From Bacteroidota bacterium (GTDB lineage Bacteria > Bacteroidota > Bacteroidia > Bacteroidales > JAAUTT01): 64,000 bases of DNA. How positions within the stretch are numbered: position 1 is the stretch's first letter; each line of letters begins with the position of its first letter. The translations under genes and the position numbers were made by a program. Location of the stretch: contig JAEYWD010000002.1 in NCBI GenBank assembly GCA_023429135.1, positions 11,299 to 75,298 of the forward strand. The letters are read 5' to 3'. The notes below the pieces were generated by a model. It was not told where the DNA came from, did not search any database, and saw only the letters and a program-made list of their open reading frames with translations. Shown here one piece after another: positions 26,490 through 36,037 of this stretch.

Positions 26490-28937
26490 TTATTGCCTTA
26501 TTTGGGCTCCTACTTCCGTTTCGAAAGCTTTCAACAACTTCTGCATAATGCCATCCACTTCCTGATCGGTAAGTGTTTTTTCAGCATCGCGTAAAATAAA
26601 GCTTATCGCATAGGCTTTCTTGCTGCTGTCAATCTTATCGCCTTCGTAAACATCAAAAAGATTGATTTCCTTCAGCAGTTTCTTTTCAGTTTTTTGCGCC
26701 ACCGCACGTATCTTGTCAAAACGAATATCTTTATTGATTACGAGCGACAAATCGCGCCGAACTTCCGGGAAACGGGGCAACTCTTCAAAAGTAACCTTAT
26801 TGTTCTTTATAAGCTTCATTACATAATCCCAGTTGAATTCGGCAAAATAAACCGGGTTTTTCAAGTCGAACTGCTGTGCCAGTTTCCTGTTAACAACGCC
26901 AAACTGAACAAAATCGGTATTGTTAAGCAAATATTTTAATCCGTCGCTAAAAATATCATTGCGAATATCACTAACCACACATTTAGCCGGTTGCAGGCCA
27001 ACCCGTTCCATCACATATTCAGCATAAGCCTTCAGTGTGTAGAAAGAAGCTGTTTCCTGTTTTGCAGTCCAGCTCTCCTCAGTTTTGAAGCCTGTTAAAA
27101 AGATGCTCAAGTGAAGATTTTCAGTAAAACCCTGTAAAACCTGGTTTTTAGCTTCTTCCTTGATATAGCAGTTGCCAAACTCGTACAATTTGAGATTTGG
27201 GTTCCGGCGGTTGGTATTGTGACGTATGGCTTCCAACCCACTGAATAAAAGTGTTTGACGCATGCAATTCAATTCCTGGCTCAGGGGATTCAGAATCATC
27301 ACAAGATTTTCGGCCTTGTACGACTCCAGTCCAGTGTAGTAATTACTGCTGTTTAACGAGTTCGACATGATTTCGTTGAAACCAACTGCCGAGAGCGAAT
27401 CGGAGATCTTGTTCACCACAGCATCGCGGTTGGGCTTCTGAATGTATGATAAGGTAGAATGAACGGTTTCCGAAATTTCAACGTTGTTATAACCGTAAAT
27501 TCGCAGAATTTCCTCCACAACATCGGCAGGACGTTTCACATCGACCTTGAAGGGTGGTACTGAAAGTCTCAGACTTGATGGAGATTCGGAAAGAACCTGA
27601 ATTTCCAGCGCCTGAAGAATGTTTTTTATCACCGGCACATCAATGGTTTTGCCAATGAGATCATAAGCTTTCTGCAGATCGAAGTCGAGTTCGGTATTTG
27701 CTACAGGCTTAGGATAAACATCCATTACGGGAGATGAAATCGTCCCCCCAGCCACTTCTTTAATCAGCATAGCTGCACGTTTCAGCGCATACACGGTTAT
27801 ATTCGGATCGGAACCACGCTCGAACCGGAAAGAAGCATCGGTATATAATAAATGACGTTTCGATGTTTTGCGGATATATACCGGATTAAAGTGGGCACTT
27901 TCGAGAAAAACATTGGTAGACGCATCGCTGATACCCGACTCAATACCTCCGAAAACACCACCAATACACATACCCTCAACTGTGTTGCAGATCATAAGAT
28001 CTTCACCCGAGAGTGTGCGTTCCTGGTTATCGAGAGTCTTGAATTTACTTCCTTCGGGAAGTGTTTTAATCACCACCTGTCCGCCGGTAATTTTGTCGGC
28101 ATCGAAAGCATGCAAGGGCTGTCCCAACTCGTGAAGCACATAATTGGTAACATCCACAACATTGTTGATGGGATTGAGACCGATGGCTTTAAGGCGTTGC
28201 TGTAACCAATCGGGCGAAGGTTTTACCGTAATTCCGGTAATTGTAAGCCCTGAGTAACGCGGACAAGCTTCTTCGTTTTCGATAACCACATCGATAATGC
28301 GGTTATTGTTATCGATTTTAAAATTATCGATGGAAGGTCTCTGCAGGTTTACTTTTTGCGTTAACCCGAGGTAAGCAGCCAAATCGCGGGCAACACCGTA
28401 ATGAGAGGCTGCATCGATACGGTTGGGCGTTAAGCCTATAGCAAACACAACATCGCTTTCAATTTTAAAATAGTCTTTTGCCGGAGTCCCAATTTTTACA
28501 TCGCCCGGGAGTACCAAAATACCATCGTGCGATGAGCCGATTCCTATCTCGTCTTCGGCGCATATCATGCCTTCCGATACTTCGCCACGAATTTTGGCTT
28601 TGGCTATTTTAAAGCTTTCATCTCCTTTATAAATGGTTGTGCCCACTGTGGCAACTATTACTCTCTGACCTGCAGCAACATTAGGCGCTCCGCAAACAAT
28701 GGGAAGCAATTCCGACCCACCGACATCCACGGTTGTTACACTTAACTTATCGGCATTGGGATGTTTGGCGCAGGTTTTTACTTCGCCCACAACAAATCCT
28801 TCCAAACCACCCTTAATCGTTTCGTAGGTTTCGACAGATTCAACTTCAAGTCCTATGGAAGTAAGAATTGACGACACTTCCTCTTTTGGCAGATTTATAT
28901 CCAGGTATTGCTTCAACCAGTTATATGAAATATTCAT
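26490..28937 (-). CDS. pheT: Phenylalanyl-tRNA synthetase beta subunit
   Basis: A full-length 815-residue beta subunit. The N-terminal tRNA-binding (EMAP-like) domain covers about 40-150 (VVGEVKTCAKHPNADKLSVTTVDVG), the B3/B4 editing domain about 215-390 (PINNVVDVTNYVLHELGQPLHAFD), B5 about 405-475, the catalytic-like core follows, and an FDX-ACB anticodon-binding domain ends the chain (FPEVRRDLSLVINKDIRFDKIRAV). pheS is not in the window. Confidence 0.97.
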   Translation of the reverse strand: MNISYNWLKQYLDINLPKEEVSSILTSIGLEVESVETYETIKGGLEGFVVGEVKTCAKHPNADKLSVTTVDVGGSELLPIVCGAPNVAAGQRVIVATVGTTIYKGDESFKIAKAKIRGEVSEGMICAEDEIGIGSSHDGILVLPGDVKIGTPAKDYFKIESDVVFAIGLTPNRIDAASHYGVARDLAAYLGLTQKVNLQRPSIDNFKIDNNNRIIDVVIENEEACPRYSGLTITGITVKPSPDWLQQRLKAIGLNPINNVVDVTNYVLHELGQPLHAFDADKITGGQVVIKTLPEGSKFKTLDNQERTLSGEDLMICNTVEGMCIGGVFGGIESGISDASTNVFLESAHFNPVYIRKTSKRHLLYTDASFRFERGSDPNITVYALKRAAMLIKEVAGGTISSPVMDVYPKPVANTELDFDLQKAYDLIGKTIDVPVIKNILQALEIQVLSESPSSLRLSVPPFKVDVKRPADVVEEILRIYGYNNVEISETVHSTLSYIQKPNRDAVVNKISDSLSAVGFNEIMSNSLNSSNYYTGLESYKAENLVMILNPLSQELNCMRQTLLFSGLEAIRHNTNRRNPNLKLYEFGNCYIKEEAKNQVLQGFTENLHLSIFLTGFKTEESWTAKQETASFYTLKAYAEYVMERVGLQPAKCVVSDIRNDIFSDGLKYLLNNTDFVQFGVVNRKLAQQFDLKNPVYFAEFNWDYVMKLIKNNKVTFEELPRFPEVRRDLSLVINKDIRFDKIRAVAQKTEKKLLKEINLFDVYEGDKIDSSKKAYAISFILRDAEKTLTDQEVDGIMQKLLKAFETEVGAQIRQ

Positions 28938-28984
28938 TTATAAAATTTTAGCTATTAAGTTTGATTATGAATGGCAGGTATAAT

Positions 28985-29030
28985 TATGAATATTCACTCA
29001 TAACCCGAAACCCATAACCCGTAACTATTT
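28985..29030. repeat. CATAACCCGAAACCCATAACCCG-type short repeat
   Basis: Tandem degenerate units CATAACCC, GAAACCC and CATAACCCGTAAC lie in the pheT-yjjG gap. This resembles low-complexity intergenic elements found elsewhere in the phylum and is the complement-like partner of GGGTTGCGGGTTACGAG at 20.3 kb. Confidence 0.45.
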
Positions 29031-29069
29031 TTTCTTAAGCCAACAAAAATAAGGATTTTTATTTGAGAA

Positions 29070-29765
29070 TTACAGAATTTCTTTTAGCTCAAGCAACGAA
29101 CGTATTTCGTAGGTAACTTCATCGTTATGAGCAATACACGCAGGATTGTAATAAACCTGATCGATGCCGAATTTACGGGCTCCACTCACATCGGCAACCA
29201 GTTCGTCGCCAATCATAAGGCTTTCGGTCTTTCGGGCGTTGGCCGATTTAAGCGCCCATTCAAAAATCTGGGGCTTGGGCTTGTTATAGCCAATCTGCTC
29301 CGATGAGAACATTTTGGTAATAAACTTATTCAGTCCGCTGGAAGCAAGCTTTTCGGTCTGAACGGTTGTAAACCCGTTGGTAACAATGTACATTTTATAG
29401 TTGCGGGCTTCCAGATATTCCATCAGCTCCCAGGCGCCATCAATCAAAGCAGTTTTACCCGGCATTACCGAAAGAAAAACATCGTTCAGCTCCGCGGCAA
29501 ACTCAGGATTTGTTACCCCGCAATCTTCCAGGCATAGCTCGAACCGGCGTGTACGCAACACATGTTTTGTCATGCGGTCGTTTTTGTATTCGTTCCACAC
29601 CCATTCGTTATGTTTACGGAAAGAACGTATTAAATTATCGCACGATTTAAAAGTAGGTTCCAGTTGAAGTGCCGAAAACATTTCAACCAGAGCCTGGTTG
29701 GAATTGGAAGTGTAATCCCAGAGCGTATGGTCGAGATCGAAAAAGAGATGTTTGTAACGGGTCAT
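29070..29765 (-). CDS. YjjG-family HAD hydrolase (noncanonical pyrimidine nucleotidase)
   Basis: This 231-residue HAD phosphatase has motif I DLDHTLWD at about 10-17, motif II VTNGF at about 125, the lysine of NKPKPQIF and motif IV MIGDELVADVSGA. The long cap sequence after motif I and the YjjG-like layout suggest a nucleotidase that clears damaged pyrimidine nucleotides. It has its own promoter. The gap to pheT is 132 bases and carries short repeats. Confidence 0.85.
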   Translation of the reverse strand: MTRYKHLFFDLDHTLWDYTSNSNQALVEMFSALQLEPTFKSCDNLIRSFRKHNEWVWNEYKNDRMTKHVLRTRRFELCLEDCGVTNPEFAAELNDVFLSVMPGKTALIDGAWELMEYLEARNYKMYIVTNGFTTVQTEKLASSGLNKFITKMFSSEQIGYNKPKPQIFEWALKSANARKTESLMIGDELVADVSGARKFGIDQVYYNPACIAHNDEVTYEIRSLLELKEIL

Positions 29766-29777
29766 AAGAAATTTTTA

Positions 29778-29811
29778 CAAAGATATGTCAGGATAAAGTT
29801 TCTGGTGCAAA
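29778..29811 (-). promoter_or_regulatory. Promoter of the YjjG-like gene
   Basis: On the minus strand a TTTG box, 22 bases and TATCTTTG match the Bacteroidota pattern. The -7 box lies about 12 bases before the ATG, so the leader is very short. Confidence 0.5.
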
Positions 29812-29980
29812 GAATAATATAAATAAAGAAAAAATGAGGTTCGAACTCAATTTTTATAAAACCTGCAAGCAACCATTGTCTGAAAATTGTATCTATCAAG
29901 AAAAAAGAAAATATGAGACACTTTTTTCTTTTAGTGCTTTATACAACTGGTTGATTTCTATTAATCTAAATTGACGGACA

Positions 29981-30421
29981 ATGAAAGCAAACATTTATAA
30001 ATTACCAGCATTTATATGGCTTCTTCTTACTTTATTAATTCTTCCCGGATGCAAGAAAGATAAGGAGAGTAAAGCTTTAATTTCGGACCTGAACCAAAAT
30101 GTCTGGACCTTAAAATTTATTGAGAATACTGGTTCGAACTTTATTACCTATTACCCCGATATTAAAGAGAAGATAACCATAGAATTTTCGGAAAACAAAC
30201 AACTTGTTTTTGATGGAGTATGCAACAAAGGAGGCGGGACTTACGCCCTGGAAAATGATAAGCTAACAGTTTCTTCCATGATCACCACCGAAATTTACTG
30301 CAACAACATAAACTGGGAGGAAATTGCATCGAATGGTTTGGTAAAGGCCATAAAATATAAAATCGATAACGGGAAACTGATAATTTACAGCGAAGCTGGC
30401 TATAACCTGGTGTTCGAGTAG
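29981..30421 (+). CDS. META-domain-like lipoprotein
   Basis: A 146-residue predicted lipoprotein. The lipobox ILPGCKK puts the modified cysteine at about 24. The rest reads like a META/HslJ domain: WTLKFIENTG, ITIEFSENKQLVFDGVCNKGGGTYALENDKLTV and the C-terminal LIIYSEAGYNLVFE. It is single-copy here and has no obvious operon partner. Function in this family is uncertain; envelope stress is one proposal. Confidence 0.7.
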   Translation: MKANIYKLPAFIWLLLTLLILPGCKKDKESKALISDLNQNVWTLKFIENTGSNFITYYPDIKEKITIEFSENKQLVFDGVCNKGGGTYALENDKLTVSSMITTEIYCNNINWEEIASNGLVKAIKYKIDNGKLIIYSEAGYNLVFE

Positions 30422-30454
30422 CTATAACGTGCTCTTAGCTTTCTTTTACATTGG

Positions 30455-30499
30455 TGTCCGGTTAATAATAAAAGATTTCTCCCTTCGGTCGAAATGACA
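30455..30499. repeat. Dispersed repeat TGTCCGGT...AGATTTCTCCCTTCGGTCGAAATGAC, copy 1
   Basis: It has TGTCCGGTTAATAA and AGATTTCTCCCTTCGGTCG followed by AAATGACA. Copy 2 lies at 63908-63967 with an insertion of about 15 bases between the two parts. This type of unit is common between genes in Bacteroidota. Confidence 0.65.
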
Positions 30500-30594
30500 A
30501 GGCTTTAGTGGATTTTTGGGAGCATTTTTTGGAATTTGAGAAACTAAATTATCAAAAAAATCCGAGGCAATGCAATTAAGCTGATTGAAAATAC

Positions 30595-30624
30595 TTGGAG
30601 CTTCGGCTTTCCTATTTATCTTTA
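30595..30624 (+). promoter_or_regulatory. Promoter of the rubrerythrin gene
   Basis: TTG, 19 bases and TATCTTTA closely follow the Bacteroidota pattern, 38 bases before the ATG. Confidence 0.5.
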
Positions 30625-30661
30625 TAGATAAATTAAAACATACCAATAAACTTATCAATAA

Positions 30662-31240
30662 ATGGAAAAAAGTATTAAAGGAACCAAAACAGAACAAAAC
30701 CTGCTTAAAGCATTTGCAGGTGAATCACAGGCCCGGAACCGCTACGAATTCTTTTCGAAAGTCGCAAAAGAGGAAGGCTACAATCAGATAGCCGCTATTT
30801 TCCAAAAAACTGCCGATCAGGAAAAACAGCATGCTAAAAGATTTTTCTCGTTTCTCGAAGGTGGCGATACCGAAATTACAGCCTCCTATCCTGCCGGTAA
30901 AATTGGAACAACAGCCGAGAATCTGAAAGCTGCAGCCATGGGCGAAAATGAAGAATGGACACTGCTCTATCCTGAATTTGCAAAAATAGCCATGGAAGAA
31001 GGTTTTCCACAGATAGCAACTGCATTTAAAGCTATTGCTAAGGTGGAAGCAGAACACGAAAAAAGGTATCTGAAATTATTAAAAAACGTGGAAGAAGGCA
31101 CTGTTTTCCGCAAGAGCGAAAGAGTAAAATGGGTCTGCTCCAACTGCGGTTATGTTCACGAAGGTGAGAAAGCTTTGGATAACTGCCCTGCTTGTCAGCA
31201 CCCGATTTCTTATTTTGAATTGCTGGAAGAGAATTATTAA
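30662..31240 (+). CDS. Rubrerythrin
   Basis: A 192-residue non-haem iron peroxidase that protects anaerobes from peroxide. The N-terminal four-helix di-iron domain has the paired motifs GESQARNRYEFF, DQEKQHAKRFF and KVEAEHEKRYLKLL. The C-terminal rubredoxin-like site has VCSNCGYVHEG and NCPACQHP, two CxxC pairs. It has its own promoter and is followed by an inverted repeat. Its presence fits an anaerobic or microaerobic organism. Confidence 0.95.
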   Translation: MEKSIKGTKTEQNLLKAFAGESQARNRYEFFSKVAKEEGYNQIAAIFQKTADQEKQHAKRFFSFLEGGDTEITASYPAGKIGTTAENLKAAAMGENEEWTLLYPEFAKIAMEEGFPQIATAFKAIAKVEAEHEKRYLKLLKNVEEGTVFRKSERVKWVCSNCGYVHEGEKALDNCPACQHPISYFELLEENY

Positions 31241-31247
31241 GGAAGTT

Positions 31248-31302
31248 AGAAGTTAGAAGCTAGAAGGTGAGAGAATTCACACCTTCTCATCTTCTAACTT
31301 CT
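31248..31302. terminator. Large inverted repeat between convergent rubrerythrin and DUF1080 genes
   Basis: AGAAGTTAGAAG-CT-AGAAGGTG pairs with CACCTTCT-CAT-CTTCTAACTTCT around a ten-base loop: two perfect blocks of 12 and 8 with one uneven internal bulge. The unit also contains direct GAAGTTAGAAG copies. It may end both transcripts or be a repeat element. Confidence 0.55.
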
Positions 31303-31316
31303 CTTATTCTCATTAT

Positions 31317-32027
31317 CTATTTCAATACTTTTAATTTGATATTCTTGTACCAAACATCGTCGCCATGATCCTGTAGGCCAAAGTAACCTTCTTTGCCAGT
31401 GTTGTTTACGAAATCGGGCCAGTTTTTGAACTTACTGTCTTCGCACATTTTTTTCCATTCTTCGGTACCCATTGTAAATTCCACCACTTTTACGTTGTTC
31501 TGGAAAACCACTATGTGAGCGTCTTTAGCAACAATTCTAATATTATTCCATTCGCCGGCAGGTTTCGCATTCTGGGGAGTGGCTGGTATCATATCGTAAA
31601 GAGAACCGGCTTTGCGGTTTCCGTTTTTGCCGTTTTTAGCATCGGGGTGGCGTTCATTGTCGAGTACCTGAATTTCGGGAGCTGAAAAATAAATTGGTTT
31701 ACCTTCCACTTCACGACCAAAGATAAAAATGCCGCTGTTTCCACCTTCACCAATTTTCCAGTCGAGCGACAATTCAAAATTGGTGAGTTTTTCCACCAGG
31801 ATAATATCGCCACCGCCTCCTTTGGGCATGCAGTGAAGACTTCCCTGATCAATATTCCAGCCTTTTTCGGGAAACGCCTGTTTGTTATAGCCTCTCCACC
31901 CATTTGTGGTAGTACCATCGAATACAAGTTTCCAACCTTTTCTCTTTTCTTTTTTAGTTAGTGTATTATCCTGTGCACTGATGCTTCCGGCAAGGAACAA
32001 TAATACAAGCAGCATTACATTTTTCAT
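31317..32027 (-). CDS. DUF1080 (3-keto-disaccharide hydrolase-like) secreted protein
   Basis: A 236-residue protein with a signal peptide (about 1-18). It has a DUF1080 domain with LVFDGTTTNGWRGYN, GWNIDQGSLHC, DIILVEKLTNFELSLDWKIGEGGNSGIF and the C-terminal GYFGLQDHGDDVWYKNIKL. Members of this family act on glycosides in the periplasm or outside the cell, some as 3-keto-disaccharide hydrolases; substrate unknown here. It is convergent with rubrerythrin. Confidence 0.88.
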   Translation of the reverse strand: MKNVMLLVLLFLAGSISAQDNTLTKKEKRKGWKLVFDGTTTNGWRGYNKQAFPEKGWNIDQGSLHCMPKGGGGDIILVEKLTNFELSLDWKIGEGGNSGIFIFGREVEGKPIYFSAPEIQVLDNERHPDAKNGKNGNRKAGSLYDMIPATPQNAKPAGEWNNIRIVAKDAHIVVFQNNVKVVEFTMGTEEWKKMCEDSKFKNWPDFVNNTGKEGYFGLQDHGDDVWYKNIKLKVLK

Positions 32028-32089
32028 AATTTTAAACGGTTTATATTAATACTAGCGCAAATTAAACAGTTATTAACGGGAATAAAAAA

Positions 32090-32566
32090 TTAATCTATCA
32101 AAGGTTTTAGCTCTTCTTTAAAGTCGTATTGCAGATCTTCGTGAAGCTGACTGATGCTTTTTGCAATTTTTAAGAGTTGGCGGTCATAAAGATTGGCAAG
32201 TGTTGTGCTCGACCGGTATCTGACTCCGCACGATCTGAATTTTTTGCAGTAATAAATCAGCAGTTCAACCTCAGTTTGCTTGTTCCCGGAATATTTGATG
32301 TGTTTATTGGTCTCCCTCAGTATTTTTCGAAGGGTTTTCTTTGCCTGATACAGATTATACCGGTTTACTCCATCAAATAATTCATCTATCATTTCTTTCA
32401 CACCGCATATATAGGAACTCTCGTCGTGGGCTTCGAACAAAAGATAAGTAAGCAACTCTTTGTTTTCCTTCTTATACTTGGCTAAATGAATACATAACTC
32501 AAGCAACCGTGGTGGTGTAAGAGATTTCAGTTCGTTTTTTAATTCGCTCAGAGAAGCAGCTTTCAT
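32090..32566 (-). CDS. DUF6155-like helical protein
   Basis: A 158-residue all-helical protein, MKAASLSELKNELKSLTPPRLLELCIHLAKY, with many Leu/Lys/Glu and three scattered Cys. The N-terminal pattern resembles the small Bacteroidota DUF6155 family. No signal or membrane segment. It has its own -7 box and precedes the DUF1080 gene by 62 bases. Function is unknown. Confidence 0.6.
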   Translation of the reverse strand: MKAASLSELKNELKSLTPPRLLELCIHLAKYKKENKELLTYLLFEAHDESSYICGVKEMIDELFDGVNRYNLYQAKKTLRKILRETNKHIKYSGNKQTEVELLIYYCKKFRSCGVRYRSSTTLANLYDRQLLKIAKSISQLHEDLQYDFKEELKPLID

Positions 32567-32582
32567 GTTTTTAGTATTCAGG

Positions 32583-32590
32583 CAAAGTTA
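32583..32590 (-). promoter_or_regulatory. -7 box for the DUF6155-like gene
   Basis: On the minus strand it reads TAACTTTG, an exact TAnnTTTG match, 16 bases before the ATG. Confidence 0.4.
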
Positions 32591-32743
32591 CAAATGTTTG
32601 CAATTATAAGAATTGACCGGCGGGTCTAATGTTTTTTATCAACATACCATCCAGAAACCCGGCTGACGTGTTTTATTACAGAAGGCTACACTTCGTTATT
32701 ATATAACCTTATGCCTGAATATATAAGTAATTTAAGCTAACCC

Positions 32744-35700
32744 ATGAAAAGATTATTAACGTTATTGATTATTATTGAACATATTACAACCTTGTCGGCA
32801 CAGGAAAATCAACCTGAAATACAAGGTATTTTAAGAACCGGAGAAACGCTAACCGCTGTTTATTCCTCGGGAATATTTATCCGAAATACTTACGTTTGGG
32901 AAACGGCCGACGATCAAAACGGCATACAAGGCGTTAAGGAAGTTGGCAAAACTCAAACTTACAAATTACTACCCGAGGATGCCGGAAAGTTCATCCGGGT
33001 GGAAGTTACCAGTTTTAATTTCTGGGGCCGTAAAACTGTTGCTTACAGTGACTGGAAAGGGCCGGTAAGGAACAGTGTGCCGATTATTAAAGGTACCGTT
33101 ACAATTTCCGGGACACTCAAAACCGGAAATACAGCCTATGCAAATTATGTGTACGATCCAAATAATTACGGCGAATCGGGCACTACCTTCAAGTGGTTTA
33201 TGGCCGATAGCCCGACAGGTTCGGGATCTACCCCGGTTTCCGGCGGAGGTGCATCGTTGGAGTTGCAGATAATCCTGGAGAATAAATACTTAAGAGTGGA
33301 GATTACCCCCAAAGATGTTAACGGTGTAGCTGGGTCGACTTATACTAGCTCCTGGTATGGCCCGATACAAAAAACAGAACAGATTAATAATCCGCCATTA
33401 GCCACGGGCGTAAGAATACGGGGTAATCCTGTATACTGCGGAGTTTTAACAGGTTTATACGATTATTCTGATAGCGAATCGGATGCCGAAGGCGCCAGCA
33501 GCTTCCGATGGTTAAGAGCCGGAGAAGGAGGTACTCCCGAACCCATACCTAACGCAACTTCAAACAGCTATACCGTAACTACCGATGATAAGGGCAAATA
33601 CATCTATTTTGAAGTAACTCCAAAAGCGGTTTCAGGTAACACATCGGGAGCAGCGGTAATGAGCAATTCCACAAGCCTGATCCAGGGAGATCTGCCAACG
33701 GTTACTTTCACGGGCGTTTCATCAATATGCGAAGGTACAAATACTTTCATAACCCTCACCTTTACAGGAAATCCGCCCTTTAACCTGGAATACACTAACG
33801 GAATTAAAACTTCGAACGTTACAACATCGCAATATAGCTATCAGCTTGCTATCAATAGCGGCGGAACTTATAAAGGAACAAAACTTACTGATGTGCTGAA
33901 TTGTCCGGTAACCAATCTACCATCGACGCTTGTTATATCGTCCAAACCATTGCCAAACCTCGATTTCTCAGTTGATAACACATGTTATACAACCGATTCA
34001 ACAATTTTCAGAAACAATAGTAATCCAAAGGCCAATATAAAGAACTGGAGCTGGAATTTTGGCGAAGCTGCTTCCAATCAAAATACATCGGCTAAAGAAA
34101 TACCAAAACATAAATACTCTGCTCCGGGAAACTACCAGGTATGGCTTGCCGGAGAGAATACCGAAGGTTGCCGCGACACCACCTTTAAAACCATCGCACT
34201 GGGCGAAAAACCTGCTGCCGATTTAACCTGGAATAATGAATGTTACACACCCAACATGAATGTTGCATTTCAGGACAAAAGTGTGAGCAGTACTAAAATT
34301 TCGAAATATGCCTGGCGGCTCAGTAATTCGGGTACAATAATTAAAGAGGCATCGGGCAATGAATTAACCCATGCTTTTGCGGCTGCCGGAAAATTTGATA
34401 TTAAGCTGAAGGTTACCACGGAACTGGGTTGTTCCGATAGCATTACCAAGGTTTTTGCCACAAAACCTATCGTCCGGCTACAAAATGGAATGCCGACGGA
34501 TGACTTTGAATCCAATCCCGGCTGGACTATTGAAAATACCTATAAAAATAATTGGTACAGAGGAGATCCGCCAGGAACAACTATAAGTTCGCCGCATTCG
34601 GGTTCAAACGCTTTTTATACTTATTTTCCCGAAAAGAGACAAAACCAGCAATTGATTGCGACCAGTAACTGCTTTGATTTTACAGGCATTGAAACCCCGT
34701 TTGCCGAAATGTGGGTTAACTACTCGGCTCAGGACGCAAAAGAAGGAGCAGTGTTACAATATTTGCAGGATGGATCTCAAAGCTGGACCACCATAGGCGG
34801 ACTCAATTCAGGGTTAAACTGGTATAATGCCGGTAATATTACATCCAAACCTGGTGGCAGTACGACCGGATGGTCGGGCAATTCGGCAGGCTGGAAACAG
34901 GTAAGGCATAGTCTCGATTTAAGTAATAAAACCAATGTTCGTTTCCGGATTGTTTATGCAAGTACAGTGGATGCAGCAGGCGACGGCTTTGCTTTCGACG
35001 ATTTTTATATCGGCCAGCGGGCTAAAAAAGTACTTGTAGAGTATTTCACCAACCTGTCGGATGCCTTTTCGAACCAAAGCAATTTTGTTCTCGATAGTAT
35101 TTTAAATAAGTCGGGATCTGTGGCCATCCCCATTCAATATCACACCTCGTTCCCCGGATCCGATTCGCTTAACGACGATAATAAAGCTAATCCCGCCGCA
35201 CGCACCCTTTACTACGGAATTGGAAAAGTTCCTGTAAGCATCGTGGATGGCGGAAATATTCAGAGTTATTCGTACGATTTTTCGACCCGGAAAATGACTT
35301 CGACCGACATCATCAACCGCTCTTTTGATGATCCAAGGTTCAATCTGAAAATTACATCGGGCATATTGAATAACACAGTAACCGGGAATGTGAAGTTAAC
35401 AGCGTTGCGTAACCTTACAAACCTCGAAAGCACTTTACATATTGCCTTTGTAGAGGATATTAATACTGTTATTAACGGAAAGAAGATCACTCTAAGAAAT
35501 GTATTAAAATACATGTATCCTTCGGCTGGAGGGTCACCACTGGCCTCAACCTGGATAAAGGACCAGACTCTGGAGATACCGTTCGCGTGGGATATTGCCA
35601 ACGTTTATAATAAATCAAAAACCAAAGTAGTTGCCTTTATTCAGCATAATACCACCAAAGAAATCTATCAAACCGAAATGGCAGTAAATTCAGCGCTCAC

Positions 35701-35971
35701 CTCAACCGAAGATTTAAGCAAAGGTGTCCTGAAAATATATCCTAATCCGGCATCCGATTACATCTGGATTGACTTTGGAGTTGAACTCGAAAACCGATGC
35801 CTTATCTCAATCATCACCTCAACAGGCAAAACGATTAAGGAAGAAATGATGGAACGAGGAATTTCAAACGCTGGCATCACAGTATCCGATCTTCCTTCGG
35901 GTATCTATTATTTGAAAATTTCCGATGCGCAACAACCTTCTAAGACAGTAAGATTTATTGTTAACCGTTGA
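32744..35971 (+). CDS. Large T9SS-secreted protein with type A sorting domain
   Basis: A 1075-residue exported protein: signal peptide (about 1-20), three similar beta-sandwich modules at about 20-310 (each with a GTL..GN or GETL start and a GKYIxxEVTP-like end), PKD-like repeats at about 400-580 (IKNWSWNFGEAAS; KHKYSAPGNYQVWLAG), a MAM/jellyroll-like region with FDDFYIG, then a domain like Omp28 (VLVEYFTNLSDAF) that lacks the usual cysteines, and a type A C-terminal domain (IYPNPASDYIWIDF ... LPSGIYYLKI). It should be exported by T9SS and displayed or released. Its partners are unknown; it stands alone. Confidence 0.88.
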   Translation: MKRLLTLLIIIEHITTLSAQENQPEIQGILRTGETLTAVYSSGIFIRNTYVWETADDQNGIQGVKEVGKTQTYKLLPEDAGKFIRVEVTSFNFWGRKTVAYSDWKGPVRNSVPIIKGTVTISGTLKTGNTAYANYVYDPNNYGESGTTFKWFMADSPTGSGSTPVSGGGASLELQIILENKYLRVEITPKDVNGVAGSTYTSSWYGPIQKTEQINNPPLATGVRIRGNPVYCGVLTGLYDYSDSESDAEGASSFRWLRAGEGGTPEPIPNATSNSYTVTTDDKGKYIYFEVTPKAVSGNTSGAAVMSNSTSLIQGDLPTVTFTGVSSICEGTNTFITLTFTGNPPFNLEYTNGIKTSNVTTSQYSYQLAINSGGTYKGTKLTDVLNCPVTNLPSTLVISSKPLPNLDFSVDNTCYTTDSTIFRNNSNPKANIKNWSWNFGEAASNQNTSAKEIPKHKYSAPGNYQVWLAGENTEGCRDTTFKTIALGEKPAADLTWNNECYTPNMNVAFQDKSVSSTKISKYAWRLSNSGTIIKEASGNELTHAFAAAGKFDIKLKVTTELGCSDSITKVFATKPIVRLQNGMPTDDFESNPGWTIENTYKNNWYRGDPPGTTISSPHSGSNAFYTYFPEKRQNQQLIATSNCFDFTGIETPFAEMWVNYSAQDAKEGAVLQYLQDGSQSWTTIGGLNSGLNWYNAGNITSKPGGSTTGWSGNSAGWKQVRHSLDLSNKTNVRFRIVYASTVDAAGDGFAFDDFYIGQRAKKVLVEYFTNLSDAFSNQSNFVLDSILNKSGSVAIPIQYHTSFPGSDSLNDDNKANPAARTLYYGIGKVPVSIVDGGNIQSYSYDFSTRKMTSTDIINRSFDDPRFNLKITSGILNNTVTGNVKLTALRNLTNLESTLHIAFVEDINTVINGKKITLRNVLKYMYPSAGGSPLASTWIKDQTLEIPFAWDIANVYNKSKTKVVAFIQHNTTKEIYQTEMAVNSALTSTEDLSKGVLKIYPNPASDYIWIDFGVELENRCLISIITSTGKTIKEEMMERGISNAGITVSDLPSGIYYLKISDAQQPSKTVRFIVNR

Positions 35972-35984
35972 AAAAAAACGGGTA

Positions 35985-36016
35985 TTTGGCTACGTGTCTG
36001 AAAAAGGTTAAATTTA
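35985..36016 (+). promoter_or_regulatory. Promoter of the LigB-like gene
   Basis: TTTG, 20 bases and TAAATTTA fit the Bacteroidota promoter pattern with one mismatch, 22 bases before the ATG at 36038. Confidence 0.5.
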
Positions 36017-36037
36017 TAAAACTCTTAAACAAACAAT

